Positions 39,737 to 48,788 of a stretch of DNA of 64,000 nucleotides are shown in pieces. The DNA is from Clostridium senegalense JC122 (GTDB lineage Bacteria > Bacillota > Clostridia > Clostridiales > Clostridiaceae): positions 40,395-104,394 of the forward strand of contig NZ_HE611050.1 of the NCBI RefSeq assembly GCF_000285575.1, read 5' to 3'. The notes under the pieces were generated by a model, which was not told the DNA's origin, did no database searches, and was given only the letters and a program-made list of their open reading frames with translations. Each line of letters starts with the position of its first letter. The stretch's first letter is position 1. The translations under genes and the position numbers were made by a program.

Positions 39737-41437
39737 TTAATAGTAATTTTCCACTGTCATATATCCATCTTTTTCATTATAGAAAGCTAAATAAAAATCT
39801 TCCCTTTTAATATTCCCTAAATTTAAATATTCTTGCATGTTATATTTAAATTTAATTATATGTATTTCATTTCCATTTTTAATTTTCTCATCTTTCACTA
39901 ATAAATCTTTAATTTTACGTTCCATAACTTTATCATTTTCTGCTGATAAGAAATTAGGTAGCCCTCTTTTCTTATTAAAATACAAGTAATCAAATTTTAT
40001 TAGTTCTTTTAAAAACTCACTATTTTCCTTTAGATATTCCTCGTTAAATTCAAGGAATACTTTATAATAATCTTGAGAAGAAATTTTTCTTTTAAAATAT
40101 CCTTTGTTATCATAAAATCTAGATAACTCATAATAAAAATCAAAAGGACTTTCAAATTTATTTATGTTATCAAAATATTTAACTATGTTATTAAATTTCC
40201 CACTATTTAAATATTTATCAACCATATGTTCAATTTTTTTCAAAATCCTTAGTTCTTCATAGCTAATATCCTTTGTTGATAAAACTTCATAAGGTGGATA
40301 CTGACTATATTTCATGCCCCACTTTTCTGCCTCTAATGTCATAGGTGAGCCCTTAAGCAATTTTAAAAAACCTAATTGCAATTCATCTGGACCTATTTTA
40401 TAAACATCATTAAAAGATTTTTTGAAAGACTGAAAATCTTCACCTGGAAGTCCTGCTATTAAATCTAAATGCTGCATTATATTTTTTAAACCTTTTAATT
40501 CTTCAACTTTCTCTTTTATTTCAGAAAAGTTTACATGTCTGTTTATGTTAGCCAAAACATTATCATTAGTTGTTTGAACACCTACTTCAAATTGAAATAA
40601 ACCAACTTTAGCCCTTGATAATGTTCTTATAGATTTTTCTCTTAATAAATCTGCTGATATTTCAAAATGAAATCTTGTATCACAAGGATTTTCTATAAGA
40701 AAGTTCCAAATTTGATTAGCAAATTCTTCATTACAATTAAATGTTCTATCAACAAATTTTACAAGACGAACTTTTTTATCAATAAAATACTTTAATTCTT
40801 TTTTTACTCTTTCTATGTCTAGAAATCTAACACCGTGAAATGTTGAAGAAAGGCAATACTTACAATTAAAAGGACATCCTCTTGATGCTTCATAATAAAC
40901 AATCTTATTTTCTAAATCTTCATCTTCTTTATAAGGAAACACTATTTGTTCCATATTCATAAGGTTTCTTCTTCCACTATATTTAACTTTATTTTCTTCT
41001 TTAAAATATAATCCATTAATATTAGACCAATCTATAGTTTCTCCATTATCTTCTCTTAGTTTATTAATTATGAATTCCTTATAGGTTTCTTCACCTTCAC
41101 CCTCAATCAAAAACTCACCTACATTATTTTCTAAAAATCCTTTACCATCATAACTTACTTCTGGACCACCGTAAAAAATAGTGATGTTTTCATCTATTTT
41201 TTTAACATTATTTGCAATTCTTTCCACATATTCCAAATTCCATATATAGCACGAAAAACCTAGAACACTAGGTTTTTTCTCTATAATATCTGCTACAACT
41301 CTTTCTATATTATCATTGATAGAAAACTCTATAGTTTCGCAGTCATAATTTAATTCTTCTGTATATGCTTTTAAATATCTTATAGCTAAATTACTATGAA
41401 TATATTTTGCATTTACACCTACTAATAAAACCTTCAT
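39737..41437 (-). CDS. B12-binding radical SAM protein (DUF4080-like C-terminus)
   Basis: 566 aa. Residues 1-130 resemble a cobalamin-binding Rossmann domain (MKVLLVGVNAKYIHSNLAIR, then GFSCYIWNLEYVERIA). Residues 175-390 are a radical SAM barrel with the cluster motif RGCPFNCKYC. The C-terminus (400-566) looks like the DUF4080 extension often found with it. It lacks the DxHxxG cobalamin His motif as far as I can see, so B12 may bind base-off without it or not at all. The ATG at 41437 overlaps the stop of the upstream gene (TAATG). Substrate unknown; probably a methyl transfer or ring rearrangement. Confidence 0.85.
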   Translation of the reverse strand: MKVLLVGVNAKYIHSNLAIRYLKAYTEELNYDCETIEFSINDNIERVVADIIEKKPSVLGFSCYIWNLEYVERIANNVKKIDENITIFYGGPEVSYDGKGFLENNVGEFLIEGEGEETYKEFIINKLREDNGETIDWSNINGLYFKEENKVKYSGRRNLMNMEQIVFPYKEDEDLENKIVYYEASRGCPFNCKYCLSSTFHGVRFLDIERVKKELKYFIDKKVRLVKFVDRTFNCNEEFANQIWNFLIENPCDTRFHFEISADLLREKSIRTLSRAKVGLFQFEVGVQTTNDNVLANINRHVNFSEIKEKVEELKGLKNIMQHLDLIAGLPGEDFQSFKKSFNDVYKIGPDELQLGFLKLLKGSPMTLEAEKWGMKYSQYPPYEVLSTKDISYEELRILKKIEHMVDKYLNSGKFNNIVKYFDNINKFESPFDFYYELSRFYDNKGYFKRKISSQDYYKVFLEFNEEYLKENSEFLKELIKFDYLYFNKKRGLPNFLSAENDKVMERKIKDLLVKDEKIKNGNEIHIIKFKYNMQEYLNLGNIKREDFYLAFYNEKDGYMTVENYY

Positions 41438-41943
41438 TAATTTTTTCTCCTTTTTTTGCACATTATATAGTATATTTGAGCGCCACTTTTAAAGTCTAAA
41501 ATTTGAAATTCTTTCTCTAAAAGAGCTAATGTTTTTTCTCCTGAACTTTGTTTTAAAGGATTATTATCTTTTATATCAAACTCTTTTAAACTTTTATCTG
41601 GCATATAAACTTTTATATGATTTTCATAAGGTTTTAACCCTTCTTTATCTATATCCCATATATATAATAATCCATCATTCTTTAAACAACAGTGTATTTC
41701 GTCTATTATTTTTTGTTTTTCTATATTGTTTATTATAGAGCTTAATGAAAAAAACAAAACACAATTATCATATTTCTTTTCTTTTATATTACTTTTCTTA
41801 CCCTTTTCTATATATTCCACATCGCCATTTTTATCATAACTCTTGAATAGATTATATATTATACCATAATTGTCACGACCTATGTCTAAAATATCTCCTG
41901 CTAAAATGGTTTCTTCTAAATTTATAAAAACAGACTGTTCCAT
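41437..41943 (-). CDS. Methyltransferase-like protein, possibly degenerate
   Basis: 168 aa. AGDILDIGRDNYGIIY resembles motif I of class I SAM methyltransferases, and DNCVLFFSLSSIINNI plus CLKNDGLLYIWDIDKEG resemble the motif IV and post-motif strands. Motif I lacks the usual GxGxG, so SAM binding may be weak or lost. It overlaps the following radical SAM gene by one base of the TAATG junction, so the two are surely co-translated and probably act together. No named family is recognised. Confidence 0.7.
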   Translation of the reverse strand: MEQSVFINLEETILAGDILDIGRDNYGIIYNLFKSYDKNGDVEYIEKGKKSNIKEKKYDNCVLFFSLSSIINNIEKQKIIDEIHCCLKNDGLLYIWDIDKEGLKPYENHIKVYMPDKSLKEFDIKDNNPLKQSSGEKTLALLEKEFQILDFKSGAQIYYIMCKKRRKN

Positions 41944-42077
41944 TAAATATCACCTCATAAAAATAAATTTCATATATAAGTAATATTTCTATAACAGCAT
42001 TGCATTTCCTTCCATTTTATGTAATTTGATTCTTGTAATATATTTTATCATTTAAAATTAAAATATTTATATAAAAA

Positions 42078-42110
42078 TTTAAGACTTAGTATTGTTAACT
42101 AAGCCTTAAA
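42078..42110 (-). terminator. Terminator of the beta-propeller gene
   Basis: TTTAAGACTTAGT pairs with AACTAAGCCTTAAA (one mismatch) around a short loop, below the stop of the minus-strand gene at 42142, with A-rich flank giving T on the minus strand. Confidence 0.7.
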
Positions 42111-42141
42111 TAATAATTTACTATCTATTTTACAATATAAA

Positions 42142-43437
42142 TTACTTTATTACAAAAAAAGTTGTTACAATTACAGCTGTAAGTAAAATAGCTATAACAT
42201 AGGTAAATAATTCTGCTGAATTAAACATACTTTTCTCAGCATCATTAATATTTGCCTCATATAAGCATCCTTGAGATGTTTCTAGAATTCCAATACCACT
42301 ATTTGTTGTTTTTATAGATTTAACATTAGATTTTTTCCCTAAAGAAATAAATTCTTTTGCTGTTTTTTCACTACTGCATACAAATATACATTTTTCTATA
42401 TCATCATAAAAATATATATCATCAGTTTCTCCTAAAATTCCTTTTGAGTCTACAGCTAATGATTTTATTGCAGATACCTTATCATGCTCATATCCTGGTC
42501 CTTGAGGAGTAGGATTGGGATGTTTACTAAGTAAAAAACTTTCCGTTTTTTCATCTTCATCCATAAATTTAGGTGAAGTTACAGGATCTCCGCCTGAAAA
42601 ATCTGGAAAACCATACCATTCATCTTTTTTTATTTCATATATATAATCTTTATCATTACAAATAGGTCTTACCCCTCTGTACTCCATTCCTCCAACTGAT
42701 GCATAAATCTTACCTTTGCTGCTAAAATCTAATCCTGTTATATTCCTTATTCCCCAAGCAAAGGTTTCATATTGCTCATTTTCTAAATTATACATAATCA
42801 AAGTGGAATTTCCTATTTTCTCTCCTGGTATTACTTGTCCATCAAAACTTTCTTTTCCTTTTTCTTTAAAAGCACCTGTATTATCTTTCCCAAAATTAAC
42901 TTCTTTCAAAATTAGTTCTTTTGCACTATGGTCTTTCTCCAACGGAAATTCCTTTGTCCAATGATTATCTTCTCCAACAACTCCAGAATTAGTAGCAGCA
43001 CCAACAGAAGCTATTAGACAATTGCCACTTACTTTTATAAAGACATCTTTATAATCACCAAAATTAGGAATATCATCAATACATTCTTTTAATTTTTCAC
43101 TTTGCAAATTATAAGAGTAAATCTTATTACCAGAAGAAAAATATAATATATTATCCTTATAATCCATACTTTTAATATCAAAATCTTTATTTGAAACCAC
43201 CGTATAGCTCTTACCATCTTTTTCAACTACTATAATTCTTTTTTTAAAGGCTATGTAATAATTATCTAAATTATCTTTAACAAAATCTTTTGCACCTTTT
43301 AAACCTTTAAGTTTTAATTCTAACTTTGCATTTGAAACATTTGAGCCTACTCCATAATCTTGTTTTTTTGCATTTACAAAAATAAATGTTGATACTATTA
43401 TTAATAAAATAAATGCTAGCCCCGCCTTTTTTTTCAT
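42142..43437 (-). CDS. Membrane-anchored beta-propeller (glucose/sorbosone dehydrogenase-like)
   Basis: 431 aa. An N-terminal hydrophobic anchor (residues 5-24), an exported domain of repeated beta strands, and a second hydrophobic segment at the very C-terminus (about 408-428). Motifs such as FAWGIRNITGLDFSSKGKIY and DEWYGFPDFSGGDPVTSP match the propeller family of PQQ-type glucose/sorbosone dehydrogenases, including the His/Asp-Pro substrate blocks (PNPTPQGPGYEHD). Redox activity cannot be shown; clostridia are not known to me to make PQQ, so a binding role is equally possible. The ATG at 43437 has GTGGAGTG upstream; the open frame extends five codons further. Confidence 0.75.
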   Translation of the reverse strand: MKKKAGLAFILLIIVSTFIFVNAKKQDYGVGSNVSNAKLELKLKGLKGAKDFVKDNLDNYYIAFKKRIIVVEKDGKSYTVVSNKDFDIKSMDYKDNILYFSSGNKIYSYNLQSEKLKECIDDIPNFGDYKDVFIKVSGNCLIASVGAATNSGVVGEDNHWTKEFPLEKDHSAKELILKEVNFGKDNTGAFKEKGKESFDGQVIPGEKIGNSTLIMYNLENEQYETFAWGIRNITGLDFSSKGKIYASVGGMEYRGVRPICNDKDYIYEIKKDEWYGFPDFSGGDPVTSPKFMDEDEKTESFLLSKHPNPTPQGPGYEHDKVSAIKSLAVDSKGILGETDDIYFYDDIEKCIFVCSSEKTAKEFISLGKKSNVKSIKTTNSGIGILETSQGCLYEANINDAEKSMFNSAELFTYVIAILLTAVIVTTFFVIK

Positions 43438-43538
43438 AAACTCACTCCACAACTCTTATATTTAGTTTTATTATATATATATTTAAGTTGTGTCTTTTAA
43501 ATTACTAATCTATCATATTTGTATATTACTTTTTAATT

Positions 43539-44093
43539 TTAATATGTCTCAATCCATTTTTTAAAATCTTTATCATTGCTATTTCTACTCCAAAATGCTA
43601 TTGATTCCTCTTCTGTTAATTCTGACAATGTACAATTTAATCCTTCTGGTATAACAATTTTGTCAATGCTAGATCCCCTTTCACATGTAATTTTCTTTAT
43701 AATTTCTCCTTTAGTTTCATGTTCAAAAACTTTAATTTCACCGTCTTTTGAACAATATGCTAAACATTCTCTAATACAAATACTTCTATCTTCTTTATTC
43801 TCTAACATTCTTAAAATATCTTCTGCACTTAACCAATTATTAATATATTTTATATAAGGTCCTGGAAAGCCTCTTAATGAATTGACGTAAAATCCTGCAT
43901 CAGTTACTATAACTGAACTGTTTAGTTTTTCACTTGCCCATTTAGCTGAATACGCAGCAACATCACAAACATTAAAGCTTTGTATCTCAGGTGTATCTAA
44001 TTTTTTTTGAATTAAGTTTATATTACTGCCTTCAAAAACCTTTTTTGCAATTTCAAATTTAAGATTATTGCCAGTTACATAAATTATATCCAC
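43539..44093 (-). CDS. HAM1/RdgB-like non-canonical purine NTP pyrophosphatase
   Basis: 184 aa. Starts at GTG after GGTGGAG with MDIIYVTGNNLKFEIAKKVF, the substrate/phosphate loop (T/SGNxxKxxE), and has VTDAGFYVNSLRGFPGPYIK, the conserved DxGLxxxxLxGxPG block. Members hydrolyse ITP, XTP and dITP to monophosphates. It is somewhat diverged from housekeeping RdgB (about 195-200 aa), so the genome may hold another copy. Confidence 0.85.
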   Translation of the reverse strand: MDIIYVTGNNLKFEIAKKVFEGSNINLIQKKLDTPEIQSFNVCDVAAYSAKWASEKLNSSVIVTDAGFYVNSLRGFPGPYIKYINNWLSAEDILRMLENKEDRSICIRECLAYCSKDGEIKVFEHETKGEIIKKITCERGSSIDKIVIPEGLNCTLSELTEEESIAFWSRNSNDKDFKKWIETY

Positions 44094-44189
44094 ACTAACT
44101 CCACCTATCTATTAGTTAAAATTTCTCTGCGTTTTAAAAAGTATATATTCTATCTAAATTCCATTTCATATCCATTAAAATTTACCCCT

Positions 44190-44370
44190 TAACACTATAA
44201 TTTTAGAATTTTTAGATTTAGATTTTTGCTTATATAATTTTGTTTATAAAAAATATTCTTCACTTAAATATGAGTGTAAAGCTAAGCTACTTTATTCTAA
44301 TAAAATATTTTTTTAAATTTATTACCACATTATGTGATAATAAATAATTTAAATAAGCTATTCATTGAAA
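44190..44370. repeat. Rearranged partial family C repeat
   Basis: A right-end-like piece (AACACTATAATTTTAGAATT, about 44192-44230) precedes a left-half piece (GTGTAAAGCTAAGCTACTTT to CTATTCATTGAAAA, 44275-44365). The order is reversed compared with intact copies at 52.83 and 59.35 kb, as expected of two adjacent deleted copies or a circularly permuted remnant. It fills the gap between two accessory genes. Confidence 0.6.
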
Positions 44371-44388
44371 ATAGTACTTCCATAAGTC

Positions 44389-44892
44389 TTATTTTATTAT
44401 TTTTATAATCTTAAAAGTACCTGGTTTTCCATCTTCGGAAACACCAATTGCATAACTATTAATTACCAACTTATCATTAAATTCTTCTTCATTAAGTAAA
44501 TTAAACATCTCTGTTAATTTTTCCTCATTCTTATCTAAATACAATGTTGAATGAAATTTAAAATCCTTGTCAAATTCATGCTGATAAATATTTAAGTTAT
44601 ATAGCAAAGCTTCATCAAGATTATCATGTATACTTTTTAACTTTTCATTTTCCTTAATAGTTAACCAAATAATCGATGGAATTCTATTAATTCCTATTAC
44701 ATCAACTGCTAGTGGCCCCATTCCACTTAGCGTATTTTCTATTATTTTAATTGCATTTAAATATTCTTTACACTGGAATGAAATCTTCAATGAAATATGT
44801 TGAGGTAAAGAAAATGTAACATCATCTAATCCTATATTGCAATTATAGATATTACATCTATCTCTAACTTTTTTTTCATATTCTTTTGGCAA
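44389..44892 (-). CDS. 2H phosphoesterase superfamily protein (2'-5' RNA ligase-like)
   Basis: 167 aa with the two HxS/T motifs of the superfamily: PQHISLKISF near residue 31 and FKFHSTLYLD near residue 113. These enzymes cut or join cyclic phosphodiesters in RNA or nucleotide metabolism. It starts at a TTG after GTAGGTG. The exact substrate is unknown. Downstream of it on the minus strand is a family C repeat. Confidence 0.82.
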   Translation of the reverse strand: MPKEYEKKVRDRCNIYNCNIGLDDVTFSLPQHISLKISFQCKEYLNAIKIIENTLSGMGPLAVDVIGINRIPSIIWLTIKENEKLKSIHDNLDEALLYNLNIYQHEFDKDFKFHSTLYLDKNEEKLTEMFNLLNEEEFNDKLVINSYAIGVSEDGKPGTFKIIKIIK

Positions 44893-45117
44893 TAATGCAC
44901 CTACCCAAATAAATATATTTATTTCCCCCTTAAATTGCTAATTATACATTAGTCAATTAATTTTTCTTCTCTCATTTTGCTACATGATTTATGAGATATT
45001 ATCGTACAATCTCTTAGTGAACTATTTCCCCAAATATGATACCAATAATAATGTGTATTTTTTATATCCTTATTGTTATATATTAATGTGATATTGAATC
45101 AAATAACTTCTAAAACC

Positions 45118-45682
45118 TTATCTTATATTTATATCAACTACTTGAAAAATTTCTTGAAAATCAACCTCTGCAAAATTAGTTGTATCTATATCTAAGTTAA
45201 TGCTATTTTCAATATCTAACTTGAAATTTCTATTAATTATTTTATCTTTAAAATCATCTATTCCATTTATAACTCTTATATGACCAGGATGTCTATCACC
45301 TGATAAATTGCGATTTATAAATCTTTCATATAAAATTTCACAATTAGCATAACAATATAATTGCACTACTTTATACATATATTTTGATTTTATAGAATTG
45401 AAAATGTTGCTAGCATATTTATTATCAAAATTTCCTTCAACAATAAACACTTTACCTGTTTGAGCTAACTTTTCACTAAAAAAAATATGTTAATTCAAAG
45501 CTAGCAATACCTAATTCTGTCGTCCATTTTGAATCTTTTACTTCTAAGCTTTTAAATAATAACTCTTTAATTTCATCTTTATTTATTTTAGGCAAACCAT
45601 ATTTTTTAGCTAATTCATTACTTAAAGTTGTTTTTCCTGTTGCAGGTGCACCTGTAATTATAATCATTACATTCCCTGTCAT
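45118..45682 (-). pseudogene. P-loop kinase (AAA_33-like), frameshifted at a homopolymer
   Basis: The first ORF has Walker A ITGAPATGKTTLSNELAKKY and KINKDEIKELLFKSL, then hits a stop at 45476-45478. The second ORF, read from a GTG within 45450, continues FIVEGNFDNKYASNIF to YANCEILYERFINRNLSGDRHPGH, the lid and base-contact region of small-molecule kinases. On the minus strand the break is a run of eight T (45478-45485); with seven T the frames join smoothly as TYFFSEKLAQTGKVFIVEGN. The intact enzyme would be about 188 aa, like zeta-toxin-related or drug-phosphorylating kinases. It may be a true pseudogene, phase-variable, or a homopolymer miscount. Confidence 0.8.
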
Positions 45683-45855
45683 AAGTATCCCACAACCTCT
45701 CATTTAATATTTTCTTAAGTTAAGACCATAAATCTATTTTAACTTGTAGAATTTTGAATAAGTACATTAATCTATGAGTGTTAAAATTTGTACTAAATTA
45801 TATCTATAATTAATATATTTTCTATATAAATCTTATAATAGCCTCACTCGCAATT

Positions 45856-46221
45856 CTATTTGATTTCTTGTAAATAATTAGCATGTTCTTCATTCCAGTT
45901 ACGTCCCATATTCTTATGATATTTTTTAATATATGCAGATGATAATTCTTCTGCTGATATACCATAACATAATAATGCATCATTCATAAACATCATAACG
46001 TCAACAAACTCCTCGATAAATGCATTTCTGACAGTTGCATTATTCATAATATCATTCTCTCCACACTTTTTTATAACAGAAACAATTTCGCCGAATTCTT
46101 CCATCATCCACAATAAACAACTTCTCCCATACTCTGGTGTAAGAGCATGCCATTTTTCTTTATGTTTATCTTGCAACTCTTTTTGAATATTCTGAATATC
46201 TTTTAATGATAAAATATCCAC
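45856..46221 (-). CDS. MazG-like nucleotide pyrophosphohydrolase
   Basis: 121 aa, single four-helix MazG-type domain. EEFGEIVSVIKKCGE supplies the first metal-binding ExxE and FIEEFVDVMMFMND the second ExxD pattern. Family members remove pyrophosphate from nucleoside triphosphates, often non-canonical ones. It starts at GTG after GGGGGCA. A stand-alone gene of the accessory island. Confidence 0.82.
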   Translation of the reverse strand: MDILSLKDIQNIQKELQDKHKEKWHALTPEYGRSCLLWMMEEFGEIVSVIKKCGENDIMNNATVRNAFIEEFVDVMMFMNDALLCYGISAEELSSAYIKKYHKNMGRNWNEEHANYLQEIK

Positions 46222-46300
46222 GTAAATGCCCCCTATTTAACTACAATATTTTAACTTGCTCTATAAAATTCAAATTCAACAATTATATAATTCTTATCTT

Positions 46301-46600
46301 TTATTCTCCAAAAAACTTCTCAAATAAATTATCTTGCTCAGCCTTATGCGTAATATAACCAATAGCTATTTTATTATTTGTAAGTTCTATCATCTTTTCA
46401 ACTTTTTCCGCTCCAAAGGCACCGCATAATTCAATTGCTCCAACTCCTTCTTTTTCTAAAAGAATAAGCTTCTCGCATGCCTCTTTAAAATTTCTAACAG
46501 TAAAAATATAAGTGATTTGTTTTTCAGTCTCAAAACAAGCTTTATGTTCTGTTGGATTATAGTGACCTCCCATAAGTAAAAATGCAAACTTTTTCTTCAT
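46301..46600 (-). CDS. Small protein of unknown function (DUF6506-like)
   Basis: 99 aa, compact alpha/beta, with FAFLLMGGHYNPTEHKACFE at the start and EGVGAIELCGAFGAEKVEKM in the middle. It resembles a widespread group of roughly 100-residue clostridial proteins annotated DUF6506; the name is from memory and function is unknown. The Cys at FETEK-preceding KACFE and the ELCGAFG Cys are noteworthy. Monocistronic. Confidence 0.7.
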   Translation of the reverse strand: MKKKFAFLLMGGHYNPTEHKACFETEKQITYIFTVRNFKEACEKLILLEKEGVGAIELCGAFGAEKVEKMIELTNNKIAIGYITHKAEQDNLFEKFFGE

Positions 46601-46678
46601 ATTAAATTACCCCCATTTTTATAATTATTTTTTATTATATTAAACTAATTAATTTACATTTTGTAACTAAACACATCC

Positions 46679-47143
46679 TTATAATATAAATTCCATTGGT
46701 GTAAATACAATCCCTTGAAAATTTTGTTCCTTGCTTAAATCTTTGAATCCTATTTCATGATAAAAAGGCACTGCATAAGGCGAAGCATTCAATGTTATTT
46801 TTTCAACTTTCTTTTTTCTTAGTTCTGTAATCATATAATTGAACAAATTTGTTGCAATACCCTTTCTATGAAACTCTTTGTCTACAAAAACACATGATAC
46901 ATGATTATTTTCACTTACTGATATAATCCCAGTAATTTCTTGTTCTAAATATGCTCCATACATAAATTGTTTACCATTTTTAAAACGTTCTTTAAATTCT
47001 TCACTTTCAATAAAATTATTTTTAAAATTATCTACGGCCTCTTTACTATAATCTGGTGCAACAAATTCTGAAAATACATTCCAAATTAATGAAAATGCTT
47101 TATCCAATTCTTTATTTTCTACTCTTCTAATTAAATAGTTCAT
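46679..47143 (-). CDS. GNAT family N-acetyltransferase
   Basis: 154 aa. Acetyl-CoA loop in SCVFVDKEFHRKGIATNLFN (the Q/RxxGxG/A variant HRKGIA), preceded by GIISVSENNHVSCVF and followed by ITLNASPYAVPFYHEIGFKD, the usual motif B. Substrate unknown. First of three GNAT genes within 2 kb. Confidence 0.85.
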   Translation of the reverse strand: MNYLIRRVENKELDKAFSLIWNVFSEFVAPDYSKEAVDNFKNNFIESEEFKERFKNGKQFMYGAYLEQEITGIISVSENNHVSCVFVDKEFHRKGIATNLFNYMITELRKKKVEKITLNASPYAVPFYHEIGFKDLSKEQNFQGIVFTPMEFIL

Positions 47144-47235
47144 TTTTTCAATGTCAACTCCCTATAAAACTAATAAAAATATAATATTAATCAGTTTTTT
47201 AAAATCTATTAACTTTTTTTACCATAGCTCACTTC

Positions 47236-48015
47236 TTAATGCAACTTAAGAAACAAATCTATTCTTTCGCCTATTTTGCTAAAACCAATTTTTTTGTACA
47301 TTTCTTTTGCAGTATCCTCCTCATCAGTAATAAGATATATAGTATGACATTTTTCCTTTATAGCTGTATTAATTAAGCTCTTTAAAATTGTTGTTCCATA
47401 TCCCTTACGTTGATATCTAGGAATAACAGCAAAATCTTCAATTTTGGCAATTCCTTTATATATGAATAAATCACAATTGCCTATTACTTGTCCATTATGA
47501 TAACAAAGATAAGAATTAACTCCTTTATCAGAAATGTATACTTTTCCACGTCTATAACTTCTCCTTGTACAAAAGTCTTTTCCAAGTGTTTTCTCATCAT
47601 GTTGTAAATCACAATACAAAATATCATTTACCATTTTTTCATTACTAACTTTTTTTACTATACAATCTGGTATAGCTTTCAATTTTGAAAAATATTCATT
47701 ATCAAAAATATAATATCCATTTATAGATACTTCTGAATCATATTTCAAACTAGAAATCAGTGAACTATTAATATTATAATTTGAAAGAATATTGCAATAA
47801 TTCTCTTCTTCACATAGTCTTAATGAAATTTCATTTTTTATGATATTTCTTAGTTCATTTTCACTCATTGAATTTTTTATATAAGTATAATTATGATAAT
47901 ACATATCCTTCAACTCATTATCACGAAATCTAATTCTATTTTTATCTTCATAAGAATCTGAGAAACATTGTATATATTTAGTTTCACACTCTACAATTTT
48001 TTCATCTATCAACAT
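47236..48015 (-). CDS. GNAT family N-acetyltransferase, two-domain
   Basis: 259 aa. The C-terminal half is a clear GNAT domain (IEDFAVIPRYQRKGYGTTIL, then EDTAKEMYKKIGF). The N-terminal half (1-125) is a separate, weakly conserved domain, possibly a degenerate second GNAT. It contains several Cys residues. Substrate unknown. Confidence 0.82.
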   Translation of the reverse strand: MLIDEKIVECETKYIQCFSDSYEDKNRIRFRDNELKDMYYHNYTYIKNSMSENELRNIIKNEISLRLCEEENYCNILSNYNINSSLISSLKYDSEVSINGYYIFDNEYFSKLKAIPDCIVKKVSNEKMVNDILYCDLQHDEKTLGKDFCTRRSYRRGKVYISDKGVNSYLCYHNGQVIGNCDLFIYKGIAKIEDFAVIPRYQRKGYGTTILKSLINTAIKEKCHTIYLITDEEDTAKEMYKKIGFSKIGERIDLFLKLH

Positions 48016-48087
48016 AATATTCCCCCATACAGTTTAAAAACTTAATCTATTTCAATGCCCATACAAATTGAACTATAAAATTTATTT

Positions 48088-48573
48088 TTAATTAAATTCC
48101 TCAAAACCAAACTTTTTATACAAATTATAAGCAGGCTTATTATTGCTATGAACATCTAAAGTAATACAATTTATATTATTTGCATACATATCATTTATAC
48201 ATGTAGCTAGTAAAATAGAACCTACTCCCCTATTACGATAATTTGGTGTTATATGCAGTGAATAAACATATAATTCTTTTTCTCCTTGTGGTAAACCTAT
48301 CAATAACCCAACTACTTTATCATTATCATATGCTAACTTTATATATCTTTTAGAAAAGTCTCCTAATCTTCCATTAAAAAGTTTTTCAATAAATTTATCT
48401 GGTTTCTTTCCTCTAACATCAGGGTCTAATATTCCTACTGTGAATTCTACTAAATATTTATTTAAACTTTCTTTAAATTCATCTCCATATAAATCTAAAT
48501 TTTCAACTTCAAATTTAGAAGAATTCGATATATGTCCATTTAGGATTTTTTTAAGCTTAATTTTCATATTCAT
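48088..48573 (-). CDS. GNAT family N-acetyltransferase
   Basis: 161 aa with SLHITPNYRNRGVGSILLAT (acetyl-CoA loop RxxGxG) and TLDVHSNNKPAYNLYKKFGFEEF at the end, the typical RimI-like pattern. GGAGGAGTA precedes the ATG. Substrate unknown. Confidence 0.86.
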   Translation of the reverse strand: MNMKIKLKKILNGHISNSSKFEVENLDLYGDEFKESLNKYLVEFTVGILDPDVRGKKPDKFIEKLFNGRLGDFSKRYIKLAYDNDKVVGLLIGLPQGEKELYVYSLHITPNYRNRGVGSILLATCINDMYANNINCITLDVHSNNKPAYNLYKKFGFEEFN

Positions 48574-48690
48574 TACTCCTCCACGACTTTTCTGATTAGA
48601 TTAAATTTTAAGAAAATTATATCATATTTTTGTAAATCCACCTAATATTGTATAATTTATATGTCTAAAATTATTGAAAATAATATAAAA

Positions 48691-48724
48691 ATACCGTAGT
48701 ATTTATCTCTAAATAATACGGTAC
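48691..48724 (-). terminator. ACCGTA-type palindromic terminator after osmC-like gene
   Basis: ATACCGTAGTATT pairs with AATAATACGGTA around a short loop below the stop of the minus-strand gene at 48789. The same ACCGTA/TACGGT core recurs at 52.42, 54.02, 56.04 and, diverged, 57.61 kb. Confidence 0.7.
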
Positions 48725-48788
48725 TCTTATGAATTGTTCGCTTTTTGATTGCCATTTTAATTTTAAATTTTCTTAACTAAAAGTAATA

